Shown here: one piece after another, positions 1 through 8,323 of the stretch
Layout: every line of letters begins with the position of its first letter
Numbering within the stretch: position 1 is the stretch's first letter
DNA from: JBBRLG01 sp038231495
GTDB lineage: Bacteria; Planctomycetota; Planctomycetia; Gemmatales; Gemmataceae
NCBI GenBank assembly: GCA_038231495.1
Contig: JBBRLG010000218.1
Coordinates: 1 to 11,194 of the forward strand
Reading direction: 5' to 3'
DNA length: 11,194 bases
Position numbers and translations under genes: made by a program
The notes under the pieces: model-generated
Databases searched by the model: none
Told to the model about the DNA's origin: nothing
What the model saw: only the letters and a program-made list of their open reading frames with translations

Positions 1-158
1 CCCGGGATAAGAAAAACGTTGTAGCAGTCACCGGCAGTGGGTAAACTCAAGAGTTGTACCCTCCCGGATTTTGGCGCACCGGTTCCGCCGCGCGTAGCGC
101 CCTCTTTCGTGCATCCGTCCACAAAAGTCGTCGTCCGCCTTGCCAATGAGGCTGCCGT

Positions 159-164
159 AAGGAG
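159..164 (+). promoter_or_regulatory. Shine-Dalgarno of cytochrome gene 1
   Basis: AAGGAG lies eight bases before the ATG at 173. It is a near-consensus ribosome binding site and decides the start. The rest of 1-172 holds no convincing gene. A weak sigma70-like pair (TTGTAG at 19-24, TAAACT at 42-47, 17-base spacer) is present but too poor to call. Confidence 0.75.
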
Positions 165-172
165 CAGGATCG

Positions 173-3166
173 ATGCGACGTTGGTCTCTCACCGCAATCG
201 TGGCGCTGCTATTCGTAGTGGTCCTGTTGCCCCTCGACCACCCGGCAAGGACCGATCAAACAGGGTCCGAAAAGGCGGCCGCGCCGGTCCGCTTCGACCG
301 CGACATTCAGCCGATCCTGGCGCGCTGCGTGCTGTGCCACAGTCCGGGCAAGGCGAAAGCGGGGTTGCGGTTGAACAGCCGGCAAACGGCGACCGCCAAG
401 CTGGAATCGGGCAACCGGGCCGTCGTGCCGGGTGAGCCTGGCGACAGCGAACTGCTGAGCCGAGTCGTGACCGCGGAACTCAGCCAGCGCATGCCGCCCA
501 AAGGCGAGCCGCTCAGCAACGCCCAGGTCGATAAGCTACGCCGCTGGATCGCGGAGGGTGCCGAGTGGCCGGAACACTGGGCGTATCGACCCTTGCAGAA
601 GCCCGACCTGCCCGCGACCCCGGCGCGCAACCCCATCGACCGCTTTGTCAATCAGAAGCTCGCCGAAATGCGCCTGACGCCGACGCCGGCCGCGGATCGG
701 CGTACCTTGTTGCGCCGCCTGTACCTGGACCTGACCGGCCTGCCGCCCACCGCCGCGGAGATGGATGCCTTTCTCGGCGACAAGGCGGTGGACGCCTACG
801 AGCGTGTGGTGGACCAGTTACTAGCCAGTCCGCGCTACGGCGAACGGCAAGCCCGTCACTGGATGGACGCCGTTCACTATGCCGAGACGCACGGCCACGA
901 CCAGGACCGGCCGCGCGAAAACGCCTGGCCCTACCGCGATTATTTGATCCGTGCGTTCAACGACGACAAACCCTACGCCCGCTTCATCGAAGAGCAGGTG
1001 GCTGGCGACGTGCTGTTTCCCGACGACCCCTGGGCGACCGTGGCCACCGGTTTTCTCGCCACCGGGGCTTGGGACGAGAGTTCTCTGCGCGACATCCGCG
1101 AAGATTCCATCGACCGCGAAATCGGCCGCAACCTGGACCGCGACGACATTGTGACGACCGTCATGTCCACGTTCGTGAGTACGACGGTCCACTGCGCCCG
1201 GTGCCACGACCACAAGTTTGACCCGCTCCGCCAGGAGGAGTATTACGGCCTGCAAGCGGTTTTCGCGGGGATCGACAAGGCCAACCGGCCATACGATCTC
1301 GACCCGAAGGTCGCGGCGCGGCGGCGTCACCTGGTCGAGCAGGAGGCCCGGCTGCAACGGCGGGGTGAAGCGTTCGAGCGCGCGTTGCGGGAACCTGCCG
1401 TGCAGGCCGAGGTCGCCGCGTGGGAGAAGGAGGCCGGCGCCACGGTCGTGAAATGGCAAGTGCTGGAACCCGCCGAGTGCAAGTCGGAGGCCGGCGCGAC
1501 GCTCACCCGCCAGCCGGACCATTCGATCCTGTCCGGAGGCACCCGGCCGGAAAAGGACACTTACACGGTTGTCGCCGCCACCGCCGTGCAGGGGATTACG
1601 GGCGTCCGCCTGGAAGTCCTCACCGACGACACCCTGCCGCACAAGGGGCCGGGCCGTCAGGACAACGGCAACCTGCACCTGAACGAATTCACTTTGACCG
1701 CGGCACCGCGCGCCGACGCTGGCACTGCCAAACCAGTCGCCTGGCTATCCGCGTCCGCGGACTTCGACCAGCAAGGTTGGACGGCCGGCAAAGCCATTGA
1801 CGGCGACCCCGCCACCGCCTGGGGCATCTTCCCGCAGGTTGGCAAACCGCACGCCGCCGTATTCGCGCTCAAGGAGCCGCTACCAAACACCGCGGGCACG
1901 ACTCTGACGTTCCGCCTGCAACAGACGCACGGCGGCGGCCACCTCATTGGGCGTTTTCGCCTGGCCGTCACCACCGCGCCGCAGCCTGCCGTTGGGACCG
2001 CACTGCCGGAGCCGGTGGCCGCCGTCCGCGCGGTCGCGCCGGCCGACCGTACCGACCGGCAGCGGGCCGAATTGGCGGCCTACGTCCTGGCCGAAAAGCT
2101 GAACCGCGAGCGGGCGAGTCTCCCCGCGCCGAGCCTGGTCTATTGCGGAACCAGCACGTTTGCGGCGGACGGTTCCTTCAAGCCGACGGCCACGCCGCGA
2201 CCCCTGCACATGCTGCAGCTCGGCGACATCCGCAAGCCGGGGCCGCTAGTTAAGCCGGGGGCGCTGACGTGCGTGCCGAACCTGTCGTACCGTTCTCCCG
2301 CCGAAGCGGACAACGAAGGCACACGCCGTGCGGCCCTGGCGCACTGGCTCAGCGACCCGCAAAACGTGCTCGCGTGGCGCTCGATTGCCAACCGCGTTTG
2401 GCAATCGCATTTCGGTCGGGGACTGGTCGATACGCCGAACGACTTCGGCCGCATGGGGTCCGCGCCGACCCACCCGGAGCTGCTCGACTGGTTGGCGGCC
2501 ACGCTCCAGGAGAACGGCGGTTCCCTGAAGAAGCTGCACCGTCTGATTGTTACCAGCGACGCCTACCGCCGCTCGGTCCAGAATCTAGCGGCGTGTGCGG
2601 CGGTGGACGGCGACAACGCTTACCTCTGGCGGATGAATCGCCAGCGTCTGGACTCCGAGTCGGTCCACGATGCGGTCCTGCAAATCTCCGGCAAGCTGGA
2701 TTTGAAAATGGGCGGCCCCTCCGCGAAGCAATTCATTCAGACGCCGGGTCCGCACGTCACGCCGACGCTCGACTACCAGAACTTCGACGTGGACGCCCCG
2801 GCCAATTTCCGCCGCGGCGTCTATCGCTTCGTCTTCCGCACGGTGCCCGACCCGTTCATGGATTCGCTCGACTGTCCCGACGGCAACCAGCTCACGCCGA
2901 CGCGCGGCGCGTCCGTCACGGCCCTGCAAGCATTGGCGTTGCTGAACGACAAGTTCATCGTCCGCCAGAGCGAACACGTCGCCGACCGCATCGCGCGTAC
3001 GCAGACGGGTACGGAGAAACAGGTCGCCGAGGCATACCGGCTGATCCTCTTGCGCGCCCCGACGGCGAAGGAGTCCACTGCCGTCGGCGCGTACGCGGAG
3101 AAACACGGCCTGGCCAACGCTTGCCGGATGCTTTTGAACAGCAACGAGTTTATGTTTGTCGATTGA
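173..3166 (+). CDS. Secreted PSCyt1-DUF1549-DUF1553 cytochrome protein with carbohydrate-binding-like insert
   Basis: A 997-residue exported protein of the planctomycete cytochrome family. Residues 1-25 are a Sec signal (MRRW, then a hydrophobic run). A PSCyt1 cytochrome-c-like domain follows, with CVLCH at 52-56 as covalent heme site and Met107 in RMPPKGEP as likely distal ligand. DUF1549 (PSCyt2) covers about 152-375 and ends in CARCHDHKFDP at 341-351, a second CxxCH. Residues about 425-600 form a beta-rich insert with a discoidin/laminin-like stretch (WTAGKAIDGDPATAWG), suggesting glycan binding. DUF1553 (PSD1) fills about 714-975 (NRVWQSHFGRGLV, THPELLDWLA). The start is fixed by AAGGAG at 159-164. 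The catalytic role of this family is not known to me; electron transfer coupled to polysaccharide breakdown is inferred. The toxin-antitoxin pair begins 35 bases downstream, and the DUF1501 partner comes after it. Family call certain, function not. Confidence 0.95.
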   Translation: MRRWSLTAIVALLFVVVLLPLDHPARTDQTGSEKAAAPVRFDRDIQPILARCVLCHSPGKAKAGLRLNSRQTATAKLESGNRAVVPGEPGDSELLSRVVTAELSQRMPPKGEPLSNAQVDKLRRWIAEGAEWPEHWAYRPLQKPDLPATPARNPIDRFVNQKLAEMRLTPTPAADRRTLLRRLYLDLTGLPPTAAEMDAFLGDKAVDAYERVVDQLLASPRYGERQARHWMDAVHYAETHGHDQDRPRENAWPYRDYLIRAFNDDKPYARFIEEQVAGDVLFPDDPWATVATGFLATGAWDESSLRDIREDSIDREIGRNLDRDDIVTTVMSTFVSTTVHCARCHDHKFDPLRQEEYYGLQAVFAGIDKANRPYDLDPKVAARRRHLVEQEARLQRRGEAFERALREPAVQAEVAAWEKEAGATVVKWQVLEPAECKSEAGATLTRQPDHSILSGGTRPEKDTYTVVAATAVQGITGVRLEVLTDDTLPHKGPGRQDNGNLHLNEFTLTAAPRADAGTAKPVAWLSASADFDQQGWTAGKAIDGDPATAWGIFPQVGKPHAAVFALKEPLPNTAGTTLTFRLQQTHGGGHLIGRFRLAVTTAPQPAVGTALPEPVAAVRAVAPADRTDRQRAELAAYVLAEKLNRERASLPAPSLVYCGTSTFAADGSFKPTATPRPLHMLQLGDIRKPGPLVKPGALTCVPNLSYRSPAEADNEGTRRAALAHWLSDPQNVLAWRSIANRVWQSHFGRGLVDTPNDFGRMGSAPTHPELLDWLAATLQENGGSLKKLHRLIVTSDAYRRSVQNLAACAAVDGDNAYLWRMNRQRLDSESVHDAVLQISGKLDLKMGGPSAKQFIQTPGPHVTPTLDYQNFDVDAPANFRRGVYRFVFRTVPDPFMDSLDCPDGNQLTPTRGASVTALQALALLNDKFIVRQSEHVADRIARTQTGTEKQVAEAYRLILLRAPTAKESTAVGAYAEKHGLANACRMLLNSNEFMFVD

Positions 3167-3201
3167 GTGCCATGCTTCGCGGCCCTTTCGGAGGACTGTG
3201 C

Positions 3202-3435
3202 ATGAACCTGACTGCCGAGCAATTGCTAGACGCCGTTCTGGCTCTCCCTGCCGAGGAGCGCTTGGAAGTCGCAGAGGCCGTGGTCGCCTCGCTCCAGCCC
3301 TCCGATCAGTCGCCTCTCGATGACGCTTGGCGGGAGGTCATCCGCCGACGCTCGGCCGAACTACGGTCCGGCCAGGTAATCGGAATCCCCTGGGAGGAGG
3401 TCAGGCGACAGGCTCGGGAGAAGGCCGGTGGCTAA
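3202..3435 (+). CDS. Addiction-module antitoxin (TIGR02574-type)
   Basis: A 77-residue antitoxin. The N-terminal helical pattern (LTAEQLLDAVLALPAEERLE at 3-22, then VAEAVVASL) and the C-terminal WREVIRRRSAEL...IPWEEVRRQ are typical of the putative addiction-module component family. By family knowledge it neutralises the RelE/ParE toxin encoded next and may autorepress the operon. GGAGGA at 3190-3195, six bases before the ATG, is a strong ribosome site. The stop overlaps the toxin start by eight bases (toxin GTG at 3428), indicating translational coupling. The gene begins only 35 bases after the cytochrome gene stop with no obvious terminator between them, so read-through from that gene is likely. 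A longer frame beginning at 2269 is a shadow of the cytochrome gene running into this one. Confidence 0.88.
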   Translation: MNLTAEQLLDAVLALPAEERLEVAEAVVASLQPSDQSPLDDAWREVIRRRSAELRSGQVIGIPWEEVRRQAREKAGG

Positions 3436-3721
3436 TATCATCTTCCACCCCGAGGCCCAGGACGAGTACGAAAGGGCGCTCGCGTGGTATCAGGCCCGCA
3501 GTCACCGGGCCTCCGCTCGGTTTGAGGCAGAGGTTCAGCGGCTGTTGGGCCTGGTGCAACTCAATCCTGAGTCCTTCCCGGCATTTGACGACGATCACCG
3601 CTTTGTCGTCTTGCGCCGATTTTCATACACGCTGGTTTACCAGATTCATGCCGACCGAATCTTTGTCATGGCGGTGGCCCAAGCGGGGCAGCGGCCCGGC
3701 TACTGGCATGGTCGCGGCTGA
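3428..3721 (+). CDS. RelE/ParE-family toxin
   Basis: A 97-residue RelE/ParE-fold toxin starting at GTG. The start FHPEAQDEYERALAWYQ (6-22) is the usual first strand and helix (xxAxxElxxaxxWY). The C-terminal half has FVVLRRFSYTLVYQI (59-73) and FVMAVAQAGQRPGYW (79-93), the beta strands and basic tail typical of plasmid-stabilisation toxins. Members either cleave mRNA at the ribosome or poison gyrase; the sequence alone does not decide which. Length is normal and no frameshift is seen, so the toxin looks intact. It overlaps the upstream antitoxin gene by eight bases, the classic antitoxin-first order. A region of about 200 bases with a large palindrome separates it from the DUF1501 gene. Confidence 0.9.
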   Translation: MANIIFHPEAQDEYERALAWYQARSHRASARFEAEVQRLLGLVQLNPESFPAFDDDHRFVVLRRFSYTLVYQIHADRIFVMAVAQAGQRPGYWHGRG

Positions 3722-3783
3722 TAAGATACCCGAGGCAAAAGGCGCGGACTCGAAAATCGCTTCGACGAGAAAACCCGCAATGA

Positions 3784-3859
3784 CGAGCGGCGGACGACAG
3801 TCCGCCGTGGTCGTGCCGAAGTCGTGCGGTAGCCACGGCGGACTGTCGTCCGCCGCTCG
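3784..3859. repeat. Long palindrome with self-complementary arms
   Basis: A perfect 27-base inverted repeat: arms at 3784-3810 and 3833-3859, 22-base loop. TGA at 3781-3783 and TCA at 3862-3864 extend the stem past a two-base bulge. Each arm also folds on itself, since CGGCGGAC, a GACA loop and GTCCGCCG form an 8-bp hairpin. The DNA or RNA can therefore switch between one long stem and two short ones. No T-tract follows, so a simple intrinsic terminator is unlikely. It sits in the 197-base gap between toxin and DUF1501 genes and resembles dispersed GC-rich intergenic palindromes of planctomycetes. Confidence 0.85.
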
Positions 3860-3918
3860 CCTCAGACTAAATTCCGCCACCGTTTATTAATGTCCAGTAA
3901 ACTTTGGAGATTTGAATC

Positions 3919-5331
3919 ATGCAGCGGCGCGATTTTCTGTTGAACGCGGGCGGAGGCCTTGGCGGCGTCGCCCTGGCCTGGATGCTCGGCGAACAAAACG
4001 TCCTGGCAGACCCGGCCCGCCCGCGGCTCGACCTGAACGGCGGTCGGCACCACCCGGCCAAGGCGCGGCGCGTGATCCAGCTGTTCATGAACGGCGGCGT
4101 CAGCCAGATGGACACGTTCGATTACAAACCCGAATTGGCCCGCCGCGACGGCCAGAAGGTCGATTTCGGCATCACGGCCGCCGTCACCAGTCCGGCCGGG
4201 GCCGTGATGGCTTCTCCGTTCGAGTGGAAGCAGCACGGCCAGTGCGGCCGCTGGGTCAGCAGCGTCTTTCCGCACACGGCCCGGTGCGTTGACGACCTCG
4301 CCTTCCTGATGGCCATGCGCTCCAAGACGAACGTCCACGGCCCGGCCAGTGCCATGCAGAACACCGGCTTTCTCCTGCCCGGATTTCCGAGCATGGGTTC
4401 CTGGGTCACCTACGGCCTGGGCAACCTGACGGAGAACTTGCCGGCGTTCGTCGTGCTGCCGGACGCCCGCGGTTTGCCGTACAACAACACCGCCAACTTT
4501 TCGTCGGGCTTCCTGCCGATGGCGCACCAGGGCGTCGTCATCAAACCTTCCGCGCCAATCCCCATTCCCAACCTGCAACCGCCGAAAACCGCCAAGCAGG
4601 TCACGCCGGCCAGCGAAGAGGAAGGGCGCGCGCTCTTGCGCCAGCTGAACGAGGACCACCGCGAGCAGCATCCCGGCGACTCCCGCCTCGACGCGCGCAT
4701 TGCCTCTTACGAATTGGCAGCGCGCATGCAACTGAGCGCTCCCCAGATCCTCGACCTCTCCGGCGAGACTGAGGCGACGCGCAAGCTCTACGGCCTGGAC
4801 GAAAAAGAAACCGCCGATTTCGGCCGCAACTGTCTGATCGCGCGGCGGCTGGCCGAGGGCGGTGTGCGCTTCGTGCAAGTGTGGAGCGGCATGGGCGGGC
4901 CGAAGAACAACTGGGACAACCACGAGAACATCAAGACCGAATTGCCGTTCATCGCCCGGACCGTTGACCGGCCGGTCGCCGGGTTGCTGCACGACCTGAA
5001 ACAGCGCGGCCTGCTCGACGACACGCTGGTGGTGTGGACGACCGAGTTCGGGCGGATGCCGTTCACCCAGGGCGCGACGGGCCGCGATCACAACGGCGGC
5101 ACGTTCGTAACCTGGCTCGCGGGTGCCGGCGTCAAGGGCGGCGTGAGTTACGGCAAGAGCGACGAGTTCAGCTACCAGACCGTTGAGGACGAGACGTACT
5201 GCTACGACCTGCACGCGACCATCTTGCACCTGCTGGGCGTGGATCACGAACGCCTCACCGTCCGCCACAACGGCATCGACCGCCGTCTCACCGACGTTCA
5301 CGGCCATGTTATTCGGGAGGTTCTTTCCTGA
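3919..5331 (+). CDS. Tat-exported DUF1501 protein (copy 1)
   Basis: A 470-residue DUF1501 protein, a family related to the alkaline phosphatase/sulfatase fold. The N-terminus MQRRDFLLNAGGGLGGVALA carries the twin-arginine motif (R3-R4-D-F-L), so export of a folded protein through the Tat system is likely. Conserved blocks are LFMNGGVSQMDTFDYKP (55-71), MRSKTNVHGPA (133-143), WDNHENIKTE (332-341), WTTEFGRMPF (373-382), RDHNG (389-393) and LHATILHLLG (431-440). The His and Asp residues in these blocks are plausible metal or active-site ligands. The ATG is supported by GGAG at 3906-3909. It is probably the functional partner of the upstream cytochrome protein despite the intervening toxin-antitoxin pair. 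Substrate and reaction are unknown; a role in sulfated-polysaccharide use is often guessed for the family but not shown here. Confidence 0.95.
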   Translation: MQRRDFLLNAGGGLGGVALAWMLGEQNVLADPARPRLDLNGGRHHPAKARRVIQLFMNGGVSQMDTFDYKPELARRDGQKVDFGITAAVTSPAGAVMASPFEWKQHGQCGRWVSSVFPHTARCVDDLAFLMAMRSKTNVHGPASAMQNTGFLLPGFPSMGSWVTYGLGNLTENLPAFVVLPDARGLPYNNTANFSSGFLPMAHQGVVIKPSAPIPIPNLQPPKTAKQVTPASEEEGRALLRQLNEDHREQHPGDSRLDARIASYELAARMQLSAPQILDLSGETEATRKLYGLDEKETADFGRNCLIARRLAEGGVRFVQVWSGMGGPKNNWDNHENIKTELPFIARTVDRPVAGLLHDLKQRGLLDDTLVVWTTEFGRMPFTQGATGRDHNGGTFVTWLAGAGVKGGVSYGKSDEFSYQTVEDETYCYDLHATILHLLGVDHERLTVRHNGIDRRLTDVHGHVIREVLS

Positions 5332-5341
5332 CGAACAAAGA

Positions 5342-5368
5342 AATTCACCGCGTTCTCCGCGGTGAATT
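5342..5368. terminator. Hairpin between DUF1501 copy 1 and cytochrome gene 2
   Basis: An 11-bp perfect stem (5342-5352 with 5358-5368) with a 5-base loop begins ten bases after the DUF1501 stop. A T-rich stretch follows (TTTTCTTT at about 5380-5387), not immediately after the stem. An outer pair, CAAAGAAA at 5336-5343 and TTTCTTTG at 5381-5388, could enclose it. It may terminate or attenuate transcription between the two pairs; it may instead be a dispersed repeat. Confidence 0.5.
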
Positions 5369-5422
5369 CTGCTTTCAGGTTTTCTTTGACTTTGCCGTCG
5401 GACAGATCGACACGAGGCTGAA

Positions 5423-8221
5423 ATGGTACGCAGGCACTTCGCGATTCTCGTTCTCGGTCTAGCCCTGACGACGGCCTGGGCGGAACGGAACGCCGTCTCC
5501 AGCGCCGACCCTAAAGACCCGAAGTCAAAAGCGCCGTCTTTTAAGGACGACATTCGGCCCCTGCTGCAAGCGAAATGCGTGCGCTGCCACACCGGCAAAG
5601 TCCCCAAGGGGGAGCTGGACTTGAGTACGCCGCAAGCGATCGTTAAAGGTGGTTTAGCCGGCCCCGCGATCGATCCCGGCAAGCCCGACGACAGCCCGCT
5701 TTACGAGAAAGTACGGAAGGGCCTCATGCCGCCGCCCGCAAAAAACGAGCCTCTGGCCGCGACCGAGGTGGAAACCGTCCGGCGCTGGATCGCGGCGGGA
5801 GCCACCTTCGACGTGCCGGACGGCGAGAAGGCGGCAGCACTGCCCGTGGCGCTGACGCAGCACGACGTGCTACCGATTGTGCTGCGGCGTTGTACGGCGT
5901 GTCATGGTCTGCGCCGCCAGGAAGGCGGCCTCGATCTGCACACGCGCGCGGCCATGCTGCGCGGCGGCAAATCCGGGCCGGCGCTGGTTCCCGGCAAACC
6001 CGACGACAGCCCGCTAATTAAACGAACCCGCCTGGGGCAAATGCCGCCGCCGGAAAAACTGGTGGAAGGCAGCGTCAAACCGATCGAGAAGGCCGAGATC
6101 GACGTGCTGGCCAGATGGATCACCGCGGGAGCGCCCGAAGCCGTCGTCGAGCCGGACGTGGCCACCACCGCGCCCGATCCGCTGATGACCGACACCGACC
6201 GGGATTTCTGGTCGTTTCGGCCGCCGCGCGCGGTCAAGGTTCCAGCCGTACGGCACACCACTCAGGTGCGAAACCCCATCGATGCGTTCGTCTTGCAAAA
6301 GCTGGAGGAGAAGGGCCTTGCCCTGGCGCCGGAGGCCGACCGGCTCACCTTGTTGCGCCGTGCCTCGTTCGACCTGACCGGGCTGCCTCCCGAACCGGCC
6401 GAAGTTCAGGCGTTCCTCGCGGACACCGCCCCGGACGCCTACGAGAAACGGATCGACCGCTTGCTGGCGTCGCCCCGCTACGGGGAGCGGTGGGGCCGCT
6501 ACTGGTTGGACGTGGCCGGCTATGCAGACTCGGAAGGCAAGCGGGAACAGGACCTGCCCCGCGCCCACGCCTGGCGCTACCGCGATTACGTCATCCAGTC
6601 GTTCAACGCCGACAAGCCCTATAACCGCTTCCTCATGGAGCAAATAGCGGGCGACGAGTTGGCCGACTACGAATGCGCGCCGACGATCGCGCCCGCGATT
6701 TATGACAACCTGGTGGCGACCGGATTCCTGCGCATGGCCCCGGACGCCACCTGGGCGAACATCACGGGCTACGCGCCGGACCGCGTCGAGGTGATCGCCG
6801 ACGAGCTAGACGTGCTCGGCTCGGCGGTCCTGGGCCTGACGATGAAATGCGCCCGCTGTCACGACCACAAGTACGATCCGATTCCCCAGCGCGACTACTA
6901 CCGGTTGGTCGCCGTCTTCAAGGGAGCTTTTGACGAGTACGACTGGCTCAAGCCCGACATTCGCCCCGGCATCGGCCCGGTCAGCTCGGACGTGGTTGGC
7001 CCCCGGCTGTTGCCAAACGTCACGACCGTGGAAAGAAAAGCCTGGGAGACGCACAACGCCAAGCTCCAGGAAGAAATCGACAAGCTCAAGGCTGCGCCCG
7101 ACGGCAAGGCGCCGGACGCCGACGCGCGGCTCAAGGAATTGCAAGCCCAGCAGAAACCGGAGCCGAAAATCCACGCCCTGTGGGACCGGGGCGAGCCGTC
7201 GCCGACCTATATTTATCGCCGCGGCGATCCCTTGACGCCGGGCCGGCTGGTCGGGCCGGGAGTACCGTCCGTGTTGACCGACGGCAAGACGCCGTTGGTC
7301 GTGAAGCCGCCGTGGCCGGGTGCGAAAAAGACGGGTCGGCGGTTGGCGTTTGCGCGCTGGCTGGTGGAACCGGACCAGCCGTTGACGGGGCGGGTGCTGG
7401 TCAACCGGCTCTGGAAACAGCACTTCGGCAAGGGCATCGTCAAGAGCCTGGACAACTTTGGCAAGAACGGCACGCCGCCGACGCATCCCGAATTACTGGA
7501 TTGGCTGGCGCGCGAGTTCGTGCGCCAGGGGTGGAGCCAGAAGGCGCTGCACCGCCTGGTGATGACGAGCAGCACTTACCGCCAGAGTTCCGCCGTGACG
7601 CCGGAGCGCGAAAAGCTCGATCCGGAGAACGCCCTGTATTCGCGGATGCCCCTCGTTCGTCTGGACGCCGAGGCGCTTTACGACACGCTCCTCCTGACCA
7701 GTGGCCGCCTGGACGAGACCCGCTTCGGGCCGGCGGATGACATCAAGGTTCGTGCCGACGGGTTGATAACGCCGGCCGGCACCGAGCGCGGCTGGCGTCG
7801 GCTGCTGTACGTCAAGCACACGCGCAAGCAGCTCCCCACGCACCTGGAGAATTTCGATTACCCGCAGATGAACCCCAACTGCGTGGAGCGGCACGACTCC
7901 ATCGTCGCCCCCCAGGCGCTCCAACTGATGAACAGCGGCATAGTCCACGAGTTAGCCGGGCATTTCGCACAGCGCGTGACTCACAAGGCCGGGCCGGACC
8001 CGGCGAAGCAGATTGAGTTGGTCTACCTGATCGCGCTGAGCCGGCTTCCGAGCGACGACGAGAAACAGGTTGGACTGGACGCACTGAGCAAACTGACCGA
8101 CAAGTGGACGACGCCATCGACCGACGCCGACAAGCCGGACAAAGAGGCGGCGGGCCTGAAGGCGTTGACGACGTACTGTCACGCGATCGTGAACTCGGCC
8201 GGTTTCCTATACGTGGATTGA
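5423..8221 (+). CDS. Secreted double-PSCyt1, DUF1549-DUF1553 cytochrome protein
   Basis: A 932-residue exported protein, paralogue of the one at 173-3166. Residues 1-20 are a signal peptide. Two PSCyt1 cytochrome-like repeats follow: CVRCH at 52-56 with Met102 (LMPPP), and CTACH at 157-161 with Met207 (QMPPP). The repeats share PGKPDDSPL, so the second arose by domain duplication. DUF1549 runs about 283-505 and ends with CARCHDHKYDP at 476-486. A short coiled-coil-like, Lys/Glu/Gln-rich stretch covers about 536-580 in place of the beta-rich insert of the first paralogue. DUF1553 covers about 638-930 (NRLWKQHFGKGIV, THPELLDWLA). The ATG has a modest ribosome site (GAGG at 5414-5417). It begins 91 bases after the DUF1501 copy 1 stop. 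Role in electron transfer is likely from the heme sites; the substrate is unknown. Confidence 0.95.
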   Translation: MVRRHFAILVLGLALTTAWAERNAVSSADPKDPKSKAPSFKDDIRPLLQAKCVRCHTGKVPKGELDLSTPQAIVKGGLAGPAIDPGKPDDSPLYEKVRKGLMPPPAKNEPLAATEVETVRRWIAAGATFDVPDGEKAAALPVALTQHDVLPIVLRRCTACHGLRRQEGGLDLHTRAAMLRGGKSGPALVPGKPDDSPLIKRTRLGQMPPPEKLVEGSVKPIEKAEIDVLARWITAGAPEAVVEPDVATTAPDPLMTDTDRDFWSFRPPRAVKVPAVRHTTQVRNPIDAFVLQKLEEKGLALAPEADRLTLLRRASFDLTGLPPEPAEVQAFLADTAPDAYEKRIDRLLASPRYGERWGRYWLDVAGYADSEGKREQDLPRAHAWRYRDYVIQSFNADKPYNRFLMEQIAGDELADYECAPTIAPAIYDNLVATGFLRMAPDATWANITGYAPDRVEVIADELDVLGSAVLGLTMKCARCHDHKYDPIPQRDYYRLVAVFKGAFDEYDWLKPDIRPGIGPVSSDVVGPRLLPNVTTVERKAWETHNAKLQEEIDKLKAAPDGKAPDADARLKELQAQQKPEPKIHALWDRGEPSPTYIYRRGDPLTPGRLVGPGVPSVLTDGKTPLVVKPPWPGAKKTGRRLAFARWLVEPDQPLTGRVLVNRLWKQHFGKGIVKSLDNFGKNGTPPTHPELLDWLAREFVRQGWSQKALHRLVMTSSTYRQSSAVTPEREKLDPENALYSRMPLVRLDAEALYDTLLLTSGRLDETRFGPADDIKVRADGLITPAGTERGWRRLLYVKHTRKQLPTHLENFDYPQMNPNCVERHDSIVAPQALQLMNSGIVHELAGHFAQRVTHKAGPDPAKQIELVYLIALSRLPSDDEKQVGLDALSKLTDKWTTPSTDADKPDKEAAGLKALTTYCHAIVNSAGFLYVD

Positions 8222-8259
8222 GTGGGAATGGCAGGTCGCTTGGCGTCGAATCTTCGAGC

Positions 8260-8288
8260 TTGTGGGACGAATAGGGCGCGGATAAAAT
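8260..8288 (+). promoter_or_regulatory. Candidate promoter for the DUF433/PIN-like pair
   Basis: TTGTGG at 8260-8265 and TAAAAT at 8283-8288 are separated by 17 bases, a sigma70-like arrangement with a good -10 and a weak -35. It lies 36 bases before the DUF433 start in a patch richer in A+T than its neighbours. Planctomycete promoter consensus is not well fixed, so this is tentative. Confidence 0.35.
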
Positions 8289-8323
8289 ACCATTATTTCG
8301 ACTACCCCCTTGAGGACTATGCG

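Noticed and set aside
37..435. 132-residue frame overlapping the start of cytochrome gene 1
   Set aside because: Its translation has no domain and it overlaps the well-supported signal peptide and heme motif of the real gene in another frame.
2269..3435. 388-residue + strand frame that ends with the antitoxin, suggesting a fusion
   Set aside because: The first 310 residues are an out-of-frame reading of the cytochrome gene; the antitoxin has its own strong ribosome site at 3190-3195.
3862..5682. 606-residue minus-strand open frame
   Set aside because: It mirrors the DUF1501 copy 1 gene on the other strand, has low-complexity Val/Arg/Ala-rich translation and no recognisable domain. GC-rich codon use keeps the opposite frame open.
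8222..8323. N-terminal extension of the DUF433 protein from GTG 8222
   Set aside because: The start lies at the cytochrome stop without a ribosome site, and the ATG at 8324 has a good one; the extension covers the candidate promoter.
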